Shown piece after piece: positions 41,875-51,935 of a stretch of DNA of 64,000 nucleotides. Position numbers and translations under genes: made by a program. The stretch is taken from the NCBI RefSeq assembly GCF_003710815.1, contig NZ_RHHP01000001.1:124001-188000 (forward strand), given 5' to 3'. Source of the DNA: Brevibacillus centrosporus. Lineage in GTDB: Bacteria > Bacillota > Bacilli > Brevibacillales > Brevibacillaceae. How positions within the stretch are numbered: the stretch's first letter is position 1; each line of letters opens with the position of its first letter. The notes below the pieces were generated by a model. That model saw only the letters and a program-made list of their open reading frames with translations. It did no database searches and was not told where the DNA came from.

Positions 41875-44430
41875 TCACTCCTTCTCCTCGGCAGATTGCT
41901 GATCAAACAAGCTGAATTGATTATCTGTCGTTTTCTGTCCGGATCCTTGGGGAGGTGCTCCTTCGCCCGGGTTTTTCGGCGATGCTTCCTCTTTCCCTTC
42001 TTCCGTTGGCAAAACCGTTTCAAATGCAACTGCTTTGGCTCCACCCTCGACGATCGCGCGGCCGATTCCACCCTGTTCGTTTACGATCACTTGATCGGTA
42101 TCCACCAGGGACCATTCGTTTTGCGCCGTCCAGGCATAAATCGTTTCCTCGATGCTGCAAGCAATCAGTTGATGCGGGTTGTTCTTCCGTTTGCGAATCA
42201 GTGTGACACCTTTACCCGCACGGCCTTGAAGCGGGATGTCGGAAATCGCCGTCCGTTTTACCACTCCTTCAGTCGTCAGCAGGCTGAAATCCCGCGTGTC
42301 ATCGGCCTCAACTGGCATCATCTTGATCACATCGTCACCCGTGGCAAGCGCAATGGCTTTTACCCCGCTGGAAGCTCGTCCTGTTGGACTTACCTCTGTT
42401 CGCAGAAAGCGGATTCCCATGCCGTCTCGTGTCGCACCCAGAATACCACCCTCATCATTTACCACGAAGGCAGCGATGAACTCATCATCCTCGGATTTGA
42501 GCTTCGCGGCCACAAGCGCTCCGGAACGATTGGTCTCGTACTCGGACAAGGCTGTTTTCTTGATCAGGCCCAGTCTGCTCACGTGGTACACGTACAGAGG
42601 CTGCTTGAAGTTCTCGACAATGGTAAAGCCTACGATCTTCTGCTGCTTTTCAAGCGGAATCACGTTGACGATGGCCGAACCGATATCCTTCCATTTGTCG
42701 TCCGGGAAGGAATTGACCAAGGTCGCAAAGTATTTGCCGTCCTGTGTGAAGAACAGCGCGGTGTGGGACGTATTGGTCTCCACGAAGTACCTTACCCTGT
42801 CGCCTTCTTTGACACCACAGGTCTCGAGCGTTCCCCCCACCGACTTAAAGGAACGAGGGCTGGTTCGCTTGATGTAGCCTTCATTGGTGAGCGTCACAAT
42901 GCAATCCTCCGCATTGATCTGCATGGCAATGTCGATTTTGATCTCCTCGATCTCACCCTGAATTTCGGTTAAGCGTGGTTCTGCATACTTTTTCTTGATC
43001 TCGTTCAGCTCGCCCGTAATCACCTGAATGAGTTTCTTTTCGCTGCCGAGAATGGATTTGAGCTCCTCGATTTCTTTCGCCAAGGTCGCCAGCTCCTTCT
43101 CCAGCTTCACGATGTCCAGTCGGGTCAAAGACGCGAGCTGAATCGCCAGAATCGCATCTGCCTGCAGATCGGTAAACCCGTACTTCTCCATGATGTTGCG
43201 CTTGGCATCAGCACGATCCTCGGAATCCATGATCGTATCGACGATTTGTCGCAAAATGGATTTGGCACGAATCAGACCTTCGACGATATGCTCCCGATGC
43301 TGTTTTTTATCGAGATCGAACTGGGAACGTCTCGTGACGACCTCTTTTTGGTGATCGATGTACGCACCCAGCAGCGCTTTGAGGCCCATCTGCTTGATCG
43401 TACCCTCATGGATCACGTTCATGTTGTAGTTGTAATAGATCTGCAGATCGGTATTTTTGTACAAGTAGTTGAGAATCGCCCGTTCATCGGCTTCCCTGCG
43501 AATATCGACGACGATGCGCACCTTTTTCTGTTCCGCCTCTTTACGGCCCGTCTCGTCACGAACCGCGATCGCGCCCTCGATTTTTCGTTCCATCACGAGC
43601 TCATCGATCTGCGCGACAAGCTTGGACTTCACGACCTCGTAGGGGAGCTCGGAAACGACGATCTTTTTCAGCTTGCCGCCTTTTGGCTCTTCCACATGAG
43701 TCTTCGCACGGATGATAAACTGCCCTCGTCCGGTTTCAAACGCTTTTTTGATGCCGGATACACCTTGTACGATCGCACCTGTCGGAAAATCCGGGCCTTT
43801 TACATGCTCCATCAGCTCATCCAGCGTGATGGTTGGCTTTTTCATCTGCGCGACAGCCGCATCGATGATTTCCCCCAGGTTGTGCGTCGGAATGTCCGTT
43901 GCAAACCCTACCGCGATCCCTGATGCTCCGTTGACGAGCAGGTTGGGAAAGCGCGATGGCAAAACGGCTGGCTGCTGTGCCGAGTTGTCGTAGTTCGGGA
44001 TAAAGGTCACGGTATCTTTTTCGATATCGCGCGTCATCTCGTTTGCCAAAGCCGACAAACGGGACTCGGTATAACGCATCGCCGCTGGCGGGTCCGCGTC
44101 CAGACTACCGAAATTACCATGTCCCTGAATCAGCACGTGGCGCATTTTCCACCACTGAGCCATCCGTACCATCGTCTCATAAATGGCGGAGTCGCCGTGC
44201 GGGTGATAGGTACCCATTACGAAACCGACTGTTTTGGCCGATTTGCGGTACGGTTTGTCGTTTGTATTGCCTTCCTCGTACATCGCATAAAGAATCCGTC
44301 GCTGTACAGGCTTGAGACCATCCCTGGCATCCGGAATCGCACGGGACAGGATGACCAGATTGGCATAATCTCCAAAGCGCTTGCCCATGATTTCAGCAAA
44401 GCTTTGCTCAATAATCTGATTGGACAGCAT
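41875..44430 (-). CDS. parC: DNA topoisomerase IV subunit A
   Basis: An 851-residue type IIA topoisomerase breakage-reunion subunit that decatenates chromosomes. The catalytic tyrosine is Y120 in PPAAMRYTE, in the winged-helix domain with [18 protein letters not shown] (the quinolone-resistance region; S81 and E85 are the sensitive-type residues). The C-terminal beta-pinwheel domain follows and ends in a Gly/Pro/Glu-rich tail. It starts 2 bases after the parE stop. ParC rather than GyrA is inferred from pairing with parE away from the origin region and the lack of a complete GyrA box. Confidence 0.95.
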   Translation of the reverse strand: MLSNQIIEQSFAEIMGKRFGDYANLVILSRAIPDARDGLKPVQRRILYAMYEEGNTNDKPYRKSAKTVGFVMGTYHPHGDSAIYETMVRMAQWWKMRHVLIQGHGNFGSLDADPPAAMRYTESRLSALANEMTRDIEKDTVTFIPNYDNSAQQPAVLPSRFPNLLVNGASGIAVGFATDIPTHNLGEIIDAAVAQMKKPTITLDELMEHVKGPDFPTGAIVQGVSGIKKAFETGRGQFIIRAKTHVEEPKGGKLKKIVVSELPYEVVKSKLVAQIDELVMERKIEGAIAVRDETGRKEAEQKKVRIVVDIRREADERAILNYLYKNTDLQIYYNYNMNVIHEGTIKQMGLKALLGAYIDHQKEVVTRRSQFDLDKKQHREHIVEGLIRAKSILRQIVDTIMDSEDRADAKRNIMEKYGFTDLQADAILAIQLASLTRLDIVKLEKELATLAKEIEELKSILGSEKKLIQVITGELNEIKKKYAEPRLTEIQGEIEEIKIDIAMQINAEDCIVTLTNEGYIKRTSPRSFKSVGGTLETCGVKEGDRVRYFVETNTSHTALFFTQDGKYFATLVNSFPDDKWKDIGSAIVNVIPLEKQQKIVGFTIVENFKQPLYVYHVSRLGLIKKTALSEYETNRSGALVAAKLKSEDDEFIAAFVVNDEGGILGATRDGMGIRFLRTEVSPTGRASSGVKAIALATGDDVIKMMPVEADDTRDFSLLTTEGVVKRTAISDIPLQGRAGKGVTLIRKRKNNPHQLIACSIEETIYAWTAQNEWSLVDTDQVIVNEQGGIGRAIVEGGAKAVAFETVLPTEEGKEEASPKNPGEGAPPQGSGQKTTDNQFSLFDQQSAEEKE

Positions 44431-44432
44431 GC

Positions 44433-46406
44433 TTATTCATCCTCCCCCATCTCAAAGGTGACATGACTCTCAATCCACTCACGTCGTGGGGGAACTTTGT
44501 CACCCATCAGCACGGTGACCAGTTTTTCCGAATGAGCGAGGTCTTCCAACTGCACTTTAATCAGTTTGCGTGTCTCCGGGTTCATCGTGGTCTCCCACAG
44601 CTGATCCGGATTCATCTCACCCAGACCTTTGTAGCGCTGTACCTCTGCCCCACGGCCCGATTGCTTTAAGGCCTGCTCTAGGTCGTAATCGCTCCAGCAG
44701 TAAATCCCCTCTGCTTGCTTGCCGCCTCGGCCTTGCTTTTTCACTTGATAAAGCGGTGGTTGAGCGATATACAGATGTCCTGCTGCAATCATCGGACGCA
44801 TGTAGCGGAAGAAGAACGTCAGCAGCAAAGTCTGAATATGTGAACCATCGACGTCCGCGTCAGACATGATGATGACTTTATCAAACGCACAATTCTCGAT
44901 GTCAAACTCTTCTCCGATATCCGTTTCGAGCACTTCCAGAATGGTGCGGAACTCTTCGTTCGCCAAGACTTCCGATAGCTTTGCCTTTTCCGTATTCAGC
45001 GGCTTTCCTCTCAGGCTAAATAGCGCCTGAAACTCGGAGTTGCGCGCCTGCTTGGCAGAACCGCCCGCAGAATCCCCCTCCACGAGGAACAGCTCGTTTC
45101 GCTTGGAATCCTTGTACTGGGGCGGTGTGAATTTCTCCGAGATCGATTTGCGCTTTTTGGAGGTCTTGCCTTTTTTGTCTCCACGCAAAGCTTCCCGCTG
45201 CTTTCTCAGCTCTTCGCGAATTTCTGCCGAGCGCAAAGCCTTGTCGATCAACAGCTTTCCGATTTCCGGATTTTCCTCCAGGAAGAAGCCCAGCTTCTCG
45301 GATACGATCTGCTCCACGATAGCTCGCGCCTCTTCGTTCCCCAGCTTGTCCTTGGTCTGCGATTCAAACTGGACATCAGCCATTTGCAGCGAGAGAACAC
45401 CGAGGAAGCCTTCACGCAGATCATTCCCCGTGAGATTGGGATCCTTGTCTTTCAGATACCCTTTTTTACGGGCAAATTCGTTAAAGATCCGGGTCGTCCC
45501 GTTGCGAAAGCCTGTTACGTGGGTTCCGCCGTCGCTGGTGACAATCGAGTTGACGTAGGAAACGAGCGTTTCAGCGTAACCGTCGTTGTACTGGAATGCC
45601 AGCTCCACGTAGACGTTATCCTTTTCCCCTTCGAAGTACACGATCGGGTGAAGCGCATTTTTGCCTTCGTTCAAATAAGCGACATAGGATTTCAGACCAT
45701 CCTCGAAGTAAAACTCCTCACGCTTTTTCTCCGGTCCGCGCTCATCAATCAAAACCATCTTCAGCTTTTTCAACAAGAAGGCGGTTTCGCGAAAACGGTC
45801 GCGAATCGTTTCGTAGTCAAAGCGAACGCTGCCGAAGATCGCTTCGTCCGGCAAAAAACGGACGGTCGTCCCAGTGCGCTTCGTATTGCCAATAATCTCA
45901 AGGTCTGTCACCGGCTTACCGACATGCTCGATTCCTTTTGCATCGACCTGATATTCAAAGCGTTGCTTATGTATTTTCCCTTCGCGGTGAATCTCGACCT
46001 GAAGCCATTTGGACAAAGCCACAACTACGCTGGAGCCAACTCCGTGCAAGCCACCGCTTTTTTTATACCCGCCGCCGCCAAATTTCCCCCCGGCGTGCAG
46101 AGTCGTAAAAATGACTTCTGGCACAGGACGGCCTGTTTTGTGCATACCGGTAGGAATCCCACGACCGTGGTCCTCTACGCTTACACTGCCATCCTTGTAC
46201 AAAGTCACAATGATGCTATCGTTCACGCCTGCCAGCGCTTCATCCTTCGCATTGTCCACGATCTCCCACAAGAGGTGATGGAGTCCTCTGCTTCCGGTAG
46301 AGCCGATGTACATGCCTGGCCGTTTGCGAACGGCAATCAAGCCCTCGAGGACCTGAATATCTTCTTCGGTATACGTTAACGTATGAAGTGTGTCTGTTTC
46401 CTTCAA
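44433..46406 (-). CDS. parE: DNA topoisomerase IV subunit B
   Basis: A 657-residue ATPase subunit of topoisomerase IV. GHKL motifs are [21 protein letters not shown] and [18 protein letters not shown]; the TOPRIM domain shows [17 protein letters not shown] and [23 protein letters not shown]. The start is ambiguous: TTG 46406 is favoured because GAGGGGAG is 7 bases upstream and the product begins at the family position; a TTG at 46433 is the longer alternative. Operon with parC and a small gene. Confidence 0.95.
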   Translation of the reverse strand: MKETDTLHTLTYTEEDIQVLEGLIAVRKRPGMYIGSTGSRGLHHLLWEIVDNAKDEALAGVNDSIIVTLYKDGSVSVEDHGRGIPTGMHKTGRPVPEVIFTTLHAGGKFGGGGYKKSGGLHGVGSSVVVALSKWLQVEIHREGKIHKQRFEYQVDAKGIEHVGKPVTDLEIIGNTKRTGTTVRFLPDEAIFGSVRFDYETIRDRFRETAFLLKKLKMVLIDERGPEKKREEFYFEDGLKSYVAYLNEGKNALHPIVYFEGEKDNVYVELAFQYNDGYAETLVSYVNSIVTSDGGTHVTGFRNGTTRIFNEFARKKGYLKDKDPNLTGNDLREGFLGVLSLQMADVQFESQTKDKLGNEEARAIVEQIVSEKLGFFLEENPEIGKLLIDKALRSAEIREELRKQREALRGDKKGKTSKKRKSISEKFTPPQYKDSKRNELFLVEGDSAGGSAKQARNSEFQALFSLRGKPLNTEKAKLSEVLANEEFRTILEVLETDIGEEFDIENCAFDKVIIMSDADVDGSHIQTLLLTFFFRYMRPMIAAGHLYIAQPPLYQVKKQGRGGKQAEGIYCWSDYDLEQALKQSGRGAEVQRYKGLGEMNPDQLWETTMNPETRKLIKVQLEDLAHSEKLVTVLMGDKVPPRREWIESHVTFEMGEDE

Positions 46407-46563
46407 TCGCGTTCTCCCCTCTACATTAAGCAACTTCCTAAAAAGCCTCTACTCCTGAAGCTCCCTTTACCAGAAGCTGGTTTCTTCTTGAGAAGATGGC
46501 AAAACAATACCAGGTACCTGTTTTTCCATTTCATGTGCCCAAAAAAGCGAACACTTAATCGCT

Positions 46564-46593
46564 ATTGTACCGTATGCTTCCCATTGTATTCAA
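46564..46593 (-). promoter_or_regulatory. Predicted parE promoter
   Basis: On the minus strand TTGAAT (46588-46593), 18-base spacer, TACAAT (46564-46569), about 160 bases upstream of the parE start. The leader in between shows no other gene. Confidence 0.5.
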
Positions 46594-46613
46594 TCCTGGT
46601 ATCAAGATGGGGC

Positions 46614-46643
46614 AAAAAAGCCACCTCGCCCCGTGCGAGATGG
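46614..46643 (-). terminator. Terminator-like hairpin upstream of parE
   Basis: GCCACCTCGC (46620-46629) pairs with GCGAGATGGC (46634-46643), one mismatch, with TTTTTT on the minus strand. It points toward parE, upstream of the predicted promoter. No minus-strand gene precedes it before 47245, so it may insulate parE or end a short unknown transcript. The rest of 46656-46785 holds nothing evident. Confidence 0.65.
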
Positions 46644-46798
46644 CCGATTTTCAACAGATGATAACCAAGATATAGTGTAGCATTACTGGTAAAGAAAGGT
46701 CAAAGAGAATGCATCAACTTTTTCCATTCATCCACCTGCAAAGGCTGGGCAACCTAGTAAGGCATCGATTCCTGACGTGAAAAAGGGGGGAACCAATC

Positions 46799-47176
46799 GT
46801 GATAAGTGCAACCAAGCCATTTGTGAAATTCCACCGGTATGATCAAGAGCTTGTCTCGGATATTCAAGCGTTGAATTCATCGGGCTACCACAAAGACGAT
46901 ATTTGGGTTCTAAAGTGGAATCCGGATAAAAACCATTCGAACCAAAGGGACAATTTTTATAAATACAGCACCCACTTTGAAAGTGCCGTCGGTGACATCG
47001 ACAGCAAAGCGCATTTCTTTGACAACGGCGGAGAAGAACTGCGTACACGTCTGGAAAAGCTCGGCCTGACCAAAGACGAATGCTCGTCCCTCGTGCGGGA
47101 GCTTCAGGACACGGATTACACATGTCTCTTGGTCGTTCGTGATCTGAAGGACAATATCATCAAGATGAATGACTGA
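46799..47176 (+). CDS. YflT-like general stress protein
   Basis: A 125-residue soluble protein. The pattern SDIQALNSSGYHKDDIWVLKWNPDKNHS, then a short linker and GGEELRTRLEKLGLTKDECSSLVRELQDTDYTCLLVV, matches the YflT/general stress protein 17M domain in which a Rossmann-like strand-helix repeat ends in a hydrophobic strand. GTG start with GGGGGGAA 8 bases upstream. YflT in B. subtilis belongs to the sigma-B regulon, but no sigma-B promoter was seen here. A terminator follows. Confidence 0.7.
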   Translation: MISATKPFVKFHRYDQELVSDIQALNSSGYHKDDIWVLKWNPDKNHSNQRDNFYKYSTHFESAVGDIDSKAHFFDNGGEELRTRLEKLGLTKDECSSLVRELQDTDYTCLLVVRDLKDNIIKMND

Positions 47177-47190
47177 CAAAGGGAAAATCA

Positions 47191-47226
47191 AAAGCCACTG
47201 CCTGGATCAACCCAAGCGGTGGCTTT
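47191..47226. terminator. Bidirectional terminator
   Basis: AAAGCCACTGC (47191-47201) pairs, one wobble, with GCGGTGGCTTT (47216-47226), between the convergent YflT-like and DUF1292 genes. Confidence 0.7.
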
Positions 47227-47244
47227 GCCTTTGAAATGAATCGA

Positions 47245-47556
47245 TTAGTCTTCCTTGATCAGTTCGATTCCCTCGAGGACTTCGTTCAGCTTCGCATACA
47301 CGGTGCTTTCCTCGTCTTCTTCGAGTGGAACCATTTCGCCGCCGTCAACTTGGAAAACGAAGATGTCTACTTCCTCGTCCAGCTCTTCTTCGCTTTCTTC
47401 ATCTTCAATGGCTTCAGTCAAGGCAATATATTCTTTACCGTTCAGGTCGAACATAGCGATTACTTCAAAATCACCCAACGGTTCACCATTTTCGTCATCC
47501 AGAGTAATGATATCGCCCAATTCAAGGTCTTTATTTTCTTCCGTCAAAGCGTTCAC
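47245..47556 (-). CDS. DUF1292 family protein
   Basis: A 103-residue very acidic protein with the DUF1292 pattern: DIITLDDENGEPLGDFEVIAMFDLNGKEYIALTE, then an Asp/Glu-rich linker and DIFVFQVDGGEMVPLEEDEE. Family members (B. subtilis YrzB) have no known function. The GTG start has AAGGA almost adjacent; TTG three codons in has better spacing and could be the true start. Confidence 0.85.
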   Translation of the reverse strand: MNALTEENKDLELGDIITLDDENGEPLGDFEVIAMFDLNGKEYIALTEAIEDEESEEELDEEVDIFVFQVDGGEMVPLEEDEESTVYAKLNEVLEGIELIKED

Positions 47557-47659
47557 GTCCTTACGATGTTATAGGTTCTCGATTCCATCATACCGTTTTT
47601 TTCCGGTATAAGCAAACAGGCGAATATAACAATCCTATATAGCATGCCCCTTCATCAAA

Positions 47660-47685
47660 ACAACCTACCTCAATGGGCAGGTTGT
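47660..47685 (-). terminator. Terminator at the end of the ECF/ABC operon
   Basis: On the minus strand ACAACCTGCC-cattga-GGTAGGTTGT (one mismatch) followed by TTTTG. Confidence 0.65.
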
Positions 47686-47692
47686 CCAGTGT

Positions 47693-47866
47693 CTACTCGT
47701 TGTATTCTTCCAATACACCTTTTTCCAGCAAAAATGCTTCCTCTGCCTGCAAAATGGTGATGATCGCTTCTCGCTTGACATATGTCCCAGCAGAGGCGAG
47801 GCGCTTCTCGATAAAACGCAGCATTTCTTCAAAGTCGATGACTTGTACCTCTTGATTGCTCATCAT
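47693..47866 (-). CDS. Small helical protein, unknown
   Basis: A 57-residue protein from ATG 47866, preceded by AAAGGAGG at 4 to 5 bases (the adjacent second ATG has more usual spacing). Sequence VQVIDFEEMLRFIEKRLASAGTYVKREAIITILQAEEAFLLEKGVL is predicted all helical and amphipathic. It lies 28 bases behind the ABC permease on the same strand and before the operon terminator, so it is probably the last gene of the ECF/ABC operon. No family was recognised. Confidence 0.7.
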   Translation of the reverse strand: MMSNQEVQVIDFEEMLRFIEKRLASAGTYVKREAIITILQAEEAFLLEKGVLEEYNE

Positions 47867-47894
47867 AAAACCTCCTTTTTCCAACACAACTCTC

Positions 47895-48761
47895 TTAGTT
47901 TACACGATTCGGGCGTTTCTTCCAACTCCACCATTTCCTCCGGATCGGCTTCAGCAAATACGCACTCAAGCAGATTAGCACGACCGTCAGCACGAGGTAA
48001 AAACAAGAAAAGAAAAGCCATGGGGAGAAGGCAAGCTGATCGATATCGGCGAGTGATTCCCCAAGAATCCCAAACAAAACGACGACGGGATTGATCCCGG
48101 CCAGCATCTGAAGTCCGGGCAGATTCCACACCTCGTTGTTTGGGAATTGCTCAGGATACGCTTGCTGCAAGGACTGCCCGATAAAATAAAAGAGCAATCC
48201 TGTTCCGACGATAAAGCAAAACGCAATGCCGTACGAGGTAATCGTACTCACTGAAGTCCGCTTGATCCAGGTCGAACAAAACAGGCCGAGTGTCCCTAGA
48301 AACAGCATGTTCACCCCGAGAAAGACGACCAGCTGAACCATTTGTTCTGGCGAGACACTCCCGTACAGGATGACAATGCTGTATAACGGCATGGATGCCA
48401 CAAGCAGCAACGCCGAAAAGGCAAGCGAGGTGATGAGTTTGCTCAAGACGATCGTACTTGGGGAAAGCTGGGTTGTCAGCAAAATCTGCAGGGTCTGTCG
48501 CTCCCTCTCCCCACTGATCGCCCCCGCCGTGAGAGCAGGTGCAACAAAGCACACCATGGCGTAATGGATACTGGCAGACAGGAGGAACAAGCTGCGATTT
48601 TCCCCTAGAGCACTCGCCCGTACAGGATCCATGAGCAAAAACCCCAAAGGAATCCCACCCATGATGAGCAAATAGAGCCCTAAAATGAACATCGTTTTTT
48701 TCGAGCGAAATCTCTCCCGCATTTCTTTCACGAGAATCGGATTGAAGAAAAAGCTCTCCAT
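47895..48761 (-). CDS. ABC-2 type exporter permease
   Basis: A 288-residue membrane protein with six predicted helices. FNPILVKEMRERFRSKKTMFILGLYLL at the start and the conserved ALTAGAISGERERQTLQILLTTQLSPSTIVLSKL (the E-R-E-x-x-T-L coupling segment) identify the ABC-2/NatB-like type. Its ATG overlaps the ATPase stop (TGATG), so the two are translationally coupled and form one exporter. Cargo unknown. Confidence 0.9.
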   Translation of the reverse strand: MESFFFNPILVKEMRERFRSKKTMFILGLYLLIMGGIPLGFLLMDPVRASALGENRSLFLLSASIHYAMVCFVAPALTAGAISGERERQTLQILLTTQLSPSTIVLSKLITSLAFSALLLVASMPLYSIVILYGSVSPEQMVQLVVFLGVNMLFLGTLGLFCSTWIKRTSVSTITSYGIAFCFIVGTGLLFYFIGQSLQQAYPEQFPNNEVWNLPGLQMLAGINPVVVLFGILGESLADIDQLAFSPWLFFSCFYLVLTVVLICLSAYLLKPIRRKWWSWKKRPNRVN

Positions 48762-49690
48762 CACCCACCCACTCCTTCTGTGATGGCCAGAAACACATCC
48801 TCCAAATTCTCTTTGGCATCGCCATAAAAGACTACGTCAACGCCTGCCGCAATCAATTCATGCAGCAATCCGGCTTTTTGCTGCTCTGTTCCGTCAAAGC
48901 GAAAACGAAACTCCTCGACATACTCGTTCAGTTGGCTGACAAATGGGCATTCGTCCAAGATACGAGCGGCTAATTCTTCTTCTGACAACGTTCGCAGGAT
49001 CATCTGCTTTCGACTGCGGTTTCGTTGACTGATATCACGGACGGGACCGCTTGCGATCATCCTCCCTTGCTCAATCACACCGATCTCGTCGCAGAGCTCA
49101 GCTAACTCAGGCAAAATGTGCGAGCTAATCAGAATGGTTTTGCCCATGCCGCGCAGTTGCTTGATGATCTCTCTCAGCTCTATGCGTGCCCGAGGATCCA
49201 AACCGGAAGCGGGCTCGTCCAGGATCAGTACAGACGGATCGTGCACCAGACTGCGCGCCAAGCTCAGCCGCTGCTGCATACCACGAGAGAGGGAGTCCAC
49301 GTAGGCGTCCGCTTTATGCGAAAGGTTGACGAGCTCCAGCAGGTCAGCGACTAGGGCTGGCCTTTTCCTTGCAGGTATCTTGAATGCGCCTGCGTAAAAC
49401 TCCAAATACTCTACCGCTGTCAGGTTGTCATACACGCCGAAAAAATCTGGCATGTAACCGAGCGATTGACGCACCGCCTTGGGATTTTTCCGGACATTTT
49501 CGCCACATACGAACGCTTCTCCCTCTGACTGTTCAAGCAGGGTAGACAGGATCAGCATCGCCGTTGATTTTCCTGCACCATTTGGACCGATGAAGCCATA
49601 TACCGTTCCTTGCTTCACGGAAAAATTCAAGTCCGTCAGCGCATGAAGCTGACCATATCGCTTACTGATGTGTACCATTTCAATTACCAA
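48761..49690 (-). CDS. ABC exporter ATP-binding protein
   Basis: A 309-residue ATPase: Walker A GFIGPNGAGKSTAMLIL, Q-loop region YMPDFFGVYDNLT, signature DSLSRGMQQRLSLARSLVHDP (LSRGM in place of LSGGQ, a common exporter variant), Walker B LILDEPASGLDP, switch His in ILISSHILPEL. The frame is open 100 codons further, overlapping the upstream gene, but TTG 49690 has GGAGG at 8 bases and fits the family. It overlaps the preceding gene by 7 bases. Confidence 0.92.
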   Translation of the reverse strand: MVIEMVHISKRYGQLHALTDLNFSVKQGTVYGFIGPNGAGKSTAMLILSTLLEQSEGEAFVCGENVRKNPKAVRQSLGYMPDFFGVYDNLTAVEYLEFYAGAFKIPARKRPALVADLLELVNLSHKADAYVDSLSRGMQQRLSLARSLVHDPSVLILDEPASGLDPRARIELREIIKQLRGMGKTILISSHILPELAELCDEIGVIEQGRMIASGPVRDISQRNRSRKQMILRTLSEEELAARILDECPFVSQLNEYVEEFRFRFDGTEQQKAGLLHELIAAGVDVVFYGDAKENLEDVFLAITEGVGG

Positions 49691-51918
49691 GCCTGCTCCC
49701 TCCCCTCTACCTGAAAGAAAGGCGTTGGCAGTGTGAGTCGAGGTGAAGCATGATGGGTAAAACGCAGGAGGAGAGTACCTCTTGGAGTCATCATTTCTTG
49801 CAGCTGCTTGTCCACAACAAGTCGTTCCCCTCGTTTGAGCGCTATCCATTTGCCTGTTCTCTGAGAAAAGACCTCGATATGAAAGGGTCGAAATGAACTG
49901 AGATCCAAAGGAACCGTCAAGCGCTCGACTTTCAGCCCAGTTCCGGCTGCATCCAGTTCGAATGTGATGCTGCCTTTTCCCAGCTCCCACAGATAAGGTG
50001 AATTCGAATCTACGTCACCGCTCGTATCGCTTACGGAAATGCCCAACAGTCCGTATGGATAGGTGACCATTCCCTTCTCGTCCGCTTCCAGACGTACGGT
50101 CTGATGGACGACATTCCAATAGTGCGCGAGATGCGGCTCCTGCATGGAGAGCAAAGGCAACGGCTCTGTATTCACTCCTATTACGCGCAGCTTGTTTTCA
50201 CGACTGAATGAGATCACATTCTCTTTTAATTGCTCCAGCCGCTCTTCAGGCGACAGTATTTTATTCCCCTCTCCAGTACGCGGCATCAACAAAGGATCGA
50301 GCCGGATGTCGACCTGTTTTTCTTCGCCGATCGCCAGTGCGCCGATAGGAATTCGCTGCAAACCGATCTCGACAAAAGCGGACTCCATGGAAAAACGGGT
50401 ATGATTGGTCACACTGCCTTGCAAATGGTCTGCATTTACGGTCAAATGCGCAGTAAAAGAGCCTGCATCCCGCAGAGTTCCGAAACCGATGGCTTGCTTC
50501 GGCGTAAGATAGGGGACATTTCGAAACGAAATCAGCTGATTCCCTGCCGTAATTCCCTCTGGCACGTAGTCATTTTTCCCCATGGATAGCGGCAATGCGA
50601 CCATCAAAGACTGTCCATCGATATCGTACTGATTTTGATCGACTGCTAAAAAAGTAGCAGCTGTCCGGGTTTGCGCGAGCTGCTCATCTACGATTTGAAC
50701 CTCCGAGATTTCGTAGCTTGCACTCGACTTTACGACGAGTGGTTTCCCAAACAGATAAATGCCTACCGTCATAAAAACAGCAGTAACCGGAATCACGCCC
50801 CATGCCCACTGCCTTCTGCCCTTTCGTTTCAGCAAAAGGTAGACAACGGGAGCGATGACCACGATATAACCGCACCAAAGTACCACCATCCAGACGGGGG
50901 CTGGCGTTTGTACTCCGGGGATCTGCTTGCTTAACTCCAAAAAGGGATGTAGCATCTGATCGCGGAAAGGACTATTCTCCAGCTGGGAAAGTGCCCCGTG
51001 CTGCATCATCACATTTTGCCAAAGCTGGGAGTTGTGCTGCCAGGACGCCAATGGCTCGGCAGTGACATCGTAATTGACGAAAAGAATCCTTCCCTTGCCA
51101 ACCGCTTTTGCGCTGAACAAAGGGAGGTCGCGATTAAAAACAGCAAGGCTGCCTTCCGGAATGGCCTTTTCATCCGTATAGCGTTCAATGGCCTGCTTCA
51201 GGTTTGCCTGCCCGCTGCGACCTGTCTCTACTGGCATGTCTGCTTGAAACGGTTCTACCACCTCATCTTGTCCGGGGCCAGCCGACAAAATGAGCAGCCC
51301 GCCTGTTTGAACCCAATCCCGGATCGCGTTGACCTGTTCAGCTCGCAGGCTCCCCACCAGCTCACTTCCCATCGCCAGCACGTCCAGATTCTGATAGAGC
51401 CAAGCACTGTCAGGGAGCTTGTCTACCGCGAGATTTTGAATCGTGTAAGGAATCCCTTTCGTCACTTGAGAAGGCTGCAACGCCAAAAAATGAAAGGCAC
51501 TTCCCCCTTGATGGACAACACCTATGGTTCGGCCGTCTTTTGGGTAAGGCAATCGCAGCTTCTCCACCTGAACCACTTGACCATTTTCCGTCAAACGTAC
51601 ATACCAATCATCAAGCAATACCTGTGACGGCATGTCAAAGGTAATCGTAGCATCCTTCCCCGCTTCGATATTAACCTGCTGGCGCCATGCGGATTCGTGC
51701 AAGCGTTTCGCCGACTTATCCTTTGTCAGATCAACAAAGCCATGGAAAGGCGTTTCTTGAGGCGCCAAATTCACTTCTACTCTCGTCCATGCGTTGTATT
51801 TGCTTAATCCGCCCAATGGAGCGTTTACGTTTATTTCTATGTTGCTCTCTGCTTCAACCGGCTTTACTGAAAATAACAGCCAGAAAACAGCGAAGAACAA
51901 CATCCATTTCCCTCTCAT
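49684..51918 (-). CDS. Large exported membrane protein with GATase1-like segment, unknown
   Basis: A 744-residue protein. ATG 51918 has GGAGG 7 bases upstream. A signal peptide or anchor (about 5-24, ending VEA-ES) is followed by about 320 extracytoplasmic residues: beta-rich start (NIEINVNAPLGGLSKYNAWTRVEV) and a Rossmann-like AIRDWVQTGGLLILSAGPGQ segment like the glutamine-amidotransferase-like domains of GldG-type proteins. Two membrane helices near 345-365 and 375-393 flank a short basic loop (LLLKRKGRRQW), then a further 350 outside residues. Catalytic residues were not found. Position between anti-sigma protein and ABC exporter suggests an envelope role. Confidence 0.75.
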   Translation of the reverse strand: MRGKWMLFFAVFWLLFSVKPVEAESNIEINVNAPLGGLSKYNAWTRVEVNLAPQETPFHGFVDLTKDKSAKRLHESAWRQQVNIEAGKDATITFDMPSQVLLDDWYVRLTENGQVVQVEKLRLPYPKDGRTIGVVHQGGSAFHFLALQPSQVTKGIPYTIQNLAVDKLPDSAWLYQNLDVLAMGSELVGSLRAEQVNAIRDWVQTGGLLILSAGPGQDEVVEPFQADMPVETGRSGQANLKQAIERYTDEKAIPEGSLAVFNRDLPLFSAKAVGKGRILFVNYDVTAEPLASWQHNSQLWQNVMMQHGALSQLENSPFRDQMLHPFLELSKQIPGVQTPAPVWMVVLWCGYIVVIAPVVYLLLKRKGRRQWAWGVIPVTAVFMTVGIYLFGKPLVVKSSASYEISEVQIVDEQLAQTRTAATFLAVDQNQYDIDGQSLMVALPLSMGKNDYVPEGITAGNQLISFRNVPYLTPKQAIGFGTLRDAGSFTAHLTVNADHLQGSVTNHTRFSMESAFVEIGLQRIPIGALAIGEEKQVDIRLDPLLMPRTGEGNKILSPEERLEQLKENVISFSRENKLRVIGVNTEPLPLLSMQEPHLAHYWNVVHQTVRLEADEKGMVTYPYGLLGISVSDTSGDVDSNSPYLWELGKGSITFELDAAGTGLKVERLTVPLDLSSFRPFHIEVFSQRTGKWIALKRGERLVVDKQLQEMMTPRGTLLLRFTHHASPRLTLPTPFFQVEGREQAW

Positions 51919-51935
51919 CTTTGTTCCTCCGCTCA

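Noticed and set aside
41617..42972. 451-codon open frame on the plus strand
   Set aside because: Antisense to parC and its downstream gene; no ribosome site or family.
45384..46379. 331-codon open frame on the plus strand
   Set aside because: Antisense to parE; shadow.
46728..47123. 131-codon open frame on the minus strand
   Set aside because: Antisense to the YflT-like gene, Cys/Pro/Arg-rich translation, no ribosome site.
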